DNA of 64,000 nt from Viola odorata (Eukaryota; Streptophyta; Magnoliopsida; Malpighiales; Violaceae). Both the position numbers and the translations under genes were made by a program. Each line of letters starts with the position of its first letter. Positions within the stretch are counted from its first letter, which is position 1. The notes under the pieces are model-generated. The model searched no databases. It was not told the origin of the DNA and was given only the letters and a program-made list of their open reading frames with translations. The stretch lies in the NCBI GenBank assembly GCA_963691705.1, contig OY829544.1:39825917-39889916 (forward strand). The letters run 5' to 3'. Below are positions 62,543 through 64,000 of this stretch, piece after piece.

Positions 62543-64000
62543 CATTGCCAATGTTCAAGGCCGTAGCCACTCTTACCCTATCTTTCAAATCCCCGGGCCA
62601 CACTTAAACCCAAGACAGTGGCGCCATCCTACACACGCATCCAACAACCACCTTGACATACCATTACACCAATCCAATGCATATGTCCCTCCCATTCGGC
62701 CTCCGGCTCTGTTAGTGCATCACGAGAGACCTAGACATCCACCACCCCAACCCCCACCTTATGAGCATGCTCATGGCGCGAGGCGCTTTGAATATGATGA
62801 GCAATTTGAGCCTAGGGGCCGTAGACATCAAGAGGAGAGAGTGGATAACAGCCTCTCTAGTATCAAGCTCTCCATGCCTATCTTTGAAGGCAAAGATAAC
62901 CTCGGTGCCTACTATGATTGGGAGAGCAGAGTGGAGCGTGTCTTTGGGTTCTACAATTTTTCAGAGACAAAGAAAGTGCGCCTCGCCATTGTGGAGTTCA
63001 CTAGAATGGCCATACATTGGTGGGATCGGCTAGTGGTCACTAGGAGGCTTGAGAGGCTCCCTTCCGTGGAGACTTGGGATGGATTTAAGTTTGAAATGAG
63101 GCATCAGTTTGTGTCTTCCTACTATCTTCGTGACCTACACCAACACCTTCAAAGATTGACTCAAGGGACTCGTAGTGTGAGTGACTACTACCATGAGATG
63201 CTCACGTGTTTGATGCGGGCGGATGTGCATAAAGGAGATGAAGCCACAATGGCTAGATTTTTGGGAGGACTACACAAGGAGATATCATATCAGCTGGATT
63301 TCCACTCTTATGACACCTTGGAATACATGTTTCATCTTGCCCTCAAGATCGAATGACAAGTAAGCGCTAAACCCAAAACTCCTTTCATTTCTTCATCTTT
63401 TTATAAGCCTTCTTGGAATGCACCTTCGTTACCCACTAAACCTAACCAAAAGACCACGCAACCCACACCCCAGCCCAAGCCAAACACATACCCAAACCCT
63501 AACACATATTCGACAATGACACCCAAACCCACGCCAAACACTGACCCTAACTCTAGAACCCCTTCTAGAAATATTACATGCTTTAAATGTGGAAGCAAGG
63601 GTCATATACGGGCGAAATGCCCTAATAGGAGAGTGATGATCATGTGTGAGAGTGGTGAGGTGATTAGTGATGATGATGAGCTTGAAATTACCCAAGTGGT
63701 GGTTACCGAGAGTGTGATTAATTCGGGTGAGGTTGATGATGATGAGTATGCTTGTATGGAAGTCCCTAAATGCTTGGTAGTAAGGAGAAATTTGAGCATC
63801 CATGCCAAAGTAGATGATAAGGCTCTAGAGCAACGCGACAACCTCTTTCTCACCCGCGACCTAGCTTACGGATTGGTTATCTCCATTCTTGTTGATAATG
63901 GTAGTTGTGCCGATGTGGCCAACGCGCTTCTTATCCATTCGTTGGGGTTGTCTACCCTAAAGCACCCTCACCCTTATGTGCTGAATTGGTTTAATGATGG
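62543..64000 (+). pseudogene. gag: Gag (main part) and start of protease of element E, runs off window
   Basis: The frame continues Gag after element C. The capsid region (YYDWESRVERVFGFYNFSE, YYLRDLHQHLQRLTQGTRS, ATMARFLGGLHKEI) is chromovirus-type. A TGA at 63354-63356 interrupts it; the same frame is then open to the window end. It runs through a Pro/Asn-rich linker, a CCHC zinc knuckle (CFKCGSKGHIRAKC, about 63580-63621), an acidic linker and a protease with ILVDNGSCADVANALLIHS near 63890. Gag binds and packages element RNA; the protease would cleave the polyprotein. With one stop and a 15-kb insertion upstream it is inactive. Confidence 0.82.

Larger units (their letters stand above)
13556..64000 (+). 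mobile_element. Element E: chromovirus-like Ty3/gypsy element, split by A/B and C
   Basis: The pieces in order are 5' LTR (13556-14251), primer-binding site (14253), leader 14272-15203, then Tat elements A and B (15204-46377). Leader resumes at 46383-46696 and the gag 5' end lies at 46697-47106. Tat element C follows (47107-62537), then gag and the start of protease at 62543-64000, running off the window. The 5-bp duplications at both insertion points (gagct, tcccc) show the pieces were once continuous. The Gag sequence is of the plant chromovirus type; the RT and chromodomain lie outside the window. Confidence 0.8.

Overview
This window is plant nuclear DNA from a repeat-dense, gene-poor region, probably of an angiosperm with a large genome. 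I see no host gene, rRNA, tRNA or CRISPR array. Almost every base can be assigned to LTR retrotransposons nested inside each other. The basis is directly visible LTR pairs with target-site duplications, primer-binding sites, and Gag, protease, RT, RNase H and integrase motifs of plant Ty3/gypsy lineages.

Layout. (1) 1-5537: the 3' part of a large Ty3/gypsy (Tat/Ogre-like) element D, with tandem repeats, a polypurine tract at 3201-3214 and a 2.3-kb LTR. (2) 5538-13555: an old, broken Athila-type element whose gag is split by a 2-kb insert that itself carries a hAT-type MITE (7867-8475). (3) 13556 to the window end: a chromovirus-like gypsy element E (LTR 13556-14251, leader, gag, start of protease) split twice by younger insertions. 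(4) 15204-46377: Tat-lineage element A (+ strand, TSD gagct) in the leader of E. (5) 26087-41881: Tat-lineage element B (+, TSD aagcg) inside A. (6) 47107-62537: Tat-lineage element C (- strand, TSD tcccc) inside the gag of E. By eye the two LTRs differ most in A and least in C, in keeping with B having landed in A.

The striking content is a cassette carried by A, B and C alike. Each element has a gag-pro-pol polyprotein frame with a second, archaeal-like RNase H domain (a Tat-lineage hallmark), then a tandem array of imperfect hairpins. Next come four genes on the opposite strand, between pol and the 3' LTR, here called a1, a2, a3 and a4. a1 and a2 are spliced (phase-1 intron after a shared ~235-residue domain) and paralogous to each other. 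a3 is a short Pro-rich/basic protein with an acidic tail. a4 is a ~125-residue helical protein beside the 3' LTR. In most copies each gene has its own TATA-like box, and a1 and a2 have upstream CACGTG motifs. Several cassette genes are intact (B a1, C a2, A a3, B a3, B a4, C a4) although gag-pol of all three elements is broken by stops and frameshifts.

Inferred insertion order: Athila and D first, E into Athila, A into E, B into A, and C into E. Extra antisense ORFs in Tat-lineage elements are known in general terms. A four-unit, individually promoted, partly spliced cassette kept across three families is the best candidate here for something poorly described.
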